From assembly GCF_006717095.1 (NCBI RefSeq), contig NZ_VFQE01000002.1:124001-188000 (forward strand): a stretch of DNA of 64,000 bases, in the 5' to 3' direction. Of the stretch, positions 62,732 through 64,000 are shown one piece after another; position 1 is the stretch's first letter, and each line of letters starts with the position of its first letter. This stretch comes from Blastococcus colisei. GTDB taxonomy: Bacteria > Actinomycetota > Actinomycetes > Mycobacteriales > Geodermatophilaceae. Under the pieces are notes generated by a model that worked only from the letters and a program-made list of their open reading frames with translations, ran no database searches and was not told the origin of the DNA. Both the position numbers and the translations under genes were made by a program.

Positions 62732-63673
62732 GTGAGCCCAGCCCGTGCCGTCGCGACCGAGCGCTTCCACCGTGAGCGGGTCCCCGTCGAGCGAGGTGCA
62801 TCCGGCCGCACCGCGCACCCGTCCAAGGCGCACGGCCAGGCGCAGGTCGACGCCCTCGTCACCGCGCACCTGCCTCTGGCGTCGTTCGCGGTGAACGCCG
62901 TCGCCGCGCGCATCTCGCTGCCCGCACACGTCAGCCGCGAGGACCTGTTGTCGTGCGCGCACGTGGCGCTGGTGGAGGTGGCCAAGCGCTTCGACCCCTC
63001 GGCCGGCGCGACCTTTTCCACCTACGCTCTGGCCCGGCTGCAGGGCGCCGTCCTCGATGAGCTGCGCTCCGGTGACTGGGCCAGCCGCTCGGTGCGCGCT
63101 GCCGCCCGGCGCACCGACGCCGCCGCCGACGCGCTGACGATCTCGCTGGGTCGGCCGCCGACCCGCGAGGAGCTGGCCGCCAGCCTCGGGGTCCCGCGGA
63201 CCGAGCTGGACAGCCTGCAGGTCGACGTCCACCGCGCCGTCATGGTCAGCATCGACGCCGAGACCACCGCCGACGGCGGCTCGCTGGACCTGCCCGACAC
63301 CGGGGAGTCACCCGAGCGGGTGTTGCTGCGCGGTGAGCGGGCCCGGCACCTGCATGCGGCGATCCGGGCCCTGCCCGACCGGCTCGACGAGGTGATCGAG
63401 CGCAATTTCTTCGGTGACGAATCACTGACCGACATCGCCAGGGACCTCGGCGTCACCCTCTCTCGCGTCTCGCAGATGCGCGCCCGGGCGCTGACCCTGC
63501 TGCACGCCGCGATGAGCGAGGTGTGGGAGGGCCGGACGGTGCCGGCCGACGGCGGGGTCCGGGCCCGCAACCAGCAACTCGCCTACGTCGACCGCGTGGC
63601 CGGCCGCAGCGGGACCCCGGCGCCGCGCATCCCGTGGTCCCCGTCCCCCGAGGGCGCCGCGCGCACCGCCTGA
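62732..63673 (+). CDS. fliA: Sigma-28-family (FliA/WhiG-type) RNA polymerase sigma factor
   Basis: 313 residues from GTG 62732. Region 2: REDLLSCAHVALVEVAKRFDPSAGATFSTYALARLQGAVLDELRSGDW; region 3: LTISLGRPPTREELAASLGVPRTELDSL; region 4: LPDRLDEVIERNFFGDESLTDIARDLGVTLSRVSQMRARAL. It should transcribe late flagellar genes including the flagellin gene just downstream. A C-terminal extension of ~60 residues is unusual. Confidence 0.9.
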   Translation: MSPARAVATERFHRERVPVERGASGRTAHPSKAHGQAQVDALVTAHLPLASFAVNAVAARISLPAHVSREDLLSCAHVALVEVAKRFDPSAGATFSTYALARLQGAVLDELRSGDWASRSVRAAARRTDAAADALTISLGRPPTREELAASLGVPRTELDSLQVDVHRAVMVSIDAETTADGGSLDLPDTGESPERVLLRGERARHLHAAIRALPDRLDEVIERNFFGDESLTDIARDLGVTLSRVSQMRARALTLLHAAMSEVWEGRTVPADGGVRARNQQLAYVDRVAGRSGTPAPRIPWSPSPEGAARTA

Positions 63674-63701
63674 CCCGGCCGAGAAAAAGTCGCGCTCTCG
63701 G

Positions 63702-63729
63702 CTCAAGACCCTGCCGTCCCGAGCCGAAG
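63702..63729 (+). promoter_or_regulatory. Sigma-28-type promoter of the flagellin gene
   Basis: CTCAAG (63702-63707), a 15-nt spacer and GCCGAAG (63723-63729), followed by a leader of about 65 nt to the flagellin ATG. The leader ends in AAGGAGGATCATC, whose GGA is a candidate CsrA site over the ribosome-binding site. Confidence 0.6.
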
Positions 63730-63800
63730 ACCTATGCGTACCACCCCGCAGCACGGATGCAGCGGGAACCATCAAGGCCTGAAATCCAAGGAGGATCATC

Positions 63801-64000
63801 ATGGGTCTGCGCATCAACCAGAACATCGCCGCCCTCAACGCTCACCGGAACCTGTCGATCACCGACAACCAGATGAACAAGTCGCTGGAGAAGCTGTCCT
63901 CCGGCTTCCGGATCAACCGTGCCGCCGACGACGCGGCCGGTCTGGCGATCTCCGAGGGCCTGCGCTCGCAGGTCGGTGGCCTCAAGGTCGCCGTCCGCAA
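63801..64000 (+). CDS. fliC: Flagellin, 5' part
   Basis: The first 66 residues are in the window: [52 protein letters not shown], the conserved N-terminal flagellin D0/D1 segment. AGGAGG lies 6 nt upstream. It is the filament subunit, expected to be driven by the sigma-28-type promoter at 63702. Confidence 0.93.
   Translation, partial: MGLRINQNIAALNAHRNLSITDNQMNKSLEKLSSGFRINRAADDAAGLAISEGLRSQVGGLKVAVR

Overview
The window is visibly very GC-rich, uses GTG and TTG starts freely, and carries a flagellar cluster next to typical actinobacterial housekeeping genes. Three things point to the Geodermatophilaceae (Blastococcus, Geodermatophilus, Modestobacter) or a close relative: the ispH / lipid-droplet protein / xseA-xseB / DUF4245 / glpX / fumC order, many DUF-type actinobacterial proteins, and a sigma-28-type flagellar regulon. 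This assignment is inferred from gene content; no search was run.

Layout. 1-16.2 kb is chromosomal backbone: a thioesterase end, a GGDEF-EAL protein, a DUF1028 protein, an LLM oxidoreductase, a decayed nrdB 3' end, a PRC-barrel protein, an FKBP lipoprotein, an overlapping sdhC-sdhA-sdhB operon, an MFS transporter, a gamma carbonic anhydrase and a flavoprotein oxidoreductase. 16.2-25.07 kb is an integrated element of about 8.85 kb bounded by a 15-bp direct repeat, with a tyrosine integrase at its right end, inserted into the 3' end of ychF. Its cargo is a vapBC-type toxin-antitoxin pair, a Pycsar anti-phage operon (pyrimidine cyclase plus membrane effector), a second cyclase whose effector is a frameshifted and truncated remnant, a scrambled rusA, a small protein, a LysM protein and a probable HEPN-type protein.

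25-36 kb: ychF, a DUF222/HNH protein, an ABC exporter with an overlapping histidine kinase and a downstream response regulator under a divergent TetR regulator that has two near-identical palindromes upstream, an Ada-AlkA fusion with ogt, and rmuC. 36-50 kb: central metabolism and conserved actinobacterial genes (ispH, lipid-droplet protein, xseAB, glpX, fumC, a glycosyltransferase, gltA). 50-57 kb: an NlpC/P60-VanY cell-wall enzyme, a pair of unknown genes, an IS1182-type insertion sequence that sits in the middle of an intergenic palindromic repeat, and an AbiEi/DUF559-like protein. 57-64 kb: flagellar genes, with flgN-flgK-flgL-fliW-csrA on the minus strand, a divergent sigma-28 gene and the start of flagellin on the plus strand, and sigma-28-like promoters of the form CTCAAG-N15-GCCGA before both plus-strand genes.

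The most interesting region is the island. Its ends, its integrase, paired candidate arm sites and a double Pycsar locus with one degraded effector describe a small defence-carrying element caught partway through decay. Pycsar itself is a described system; the element, the paired cyclases and the neighbouring genes are what deserve a second look.
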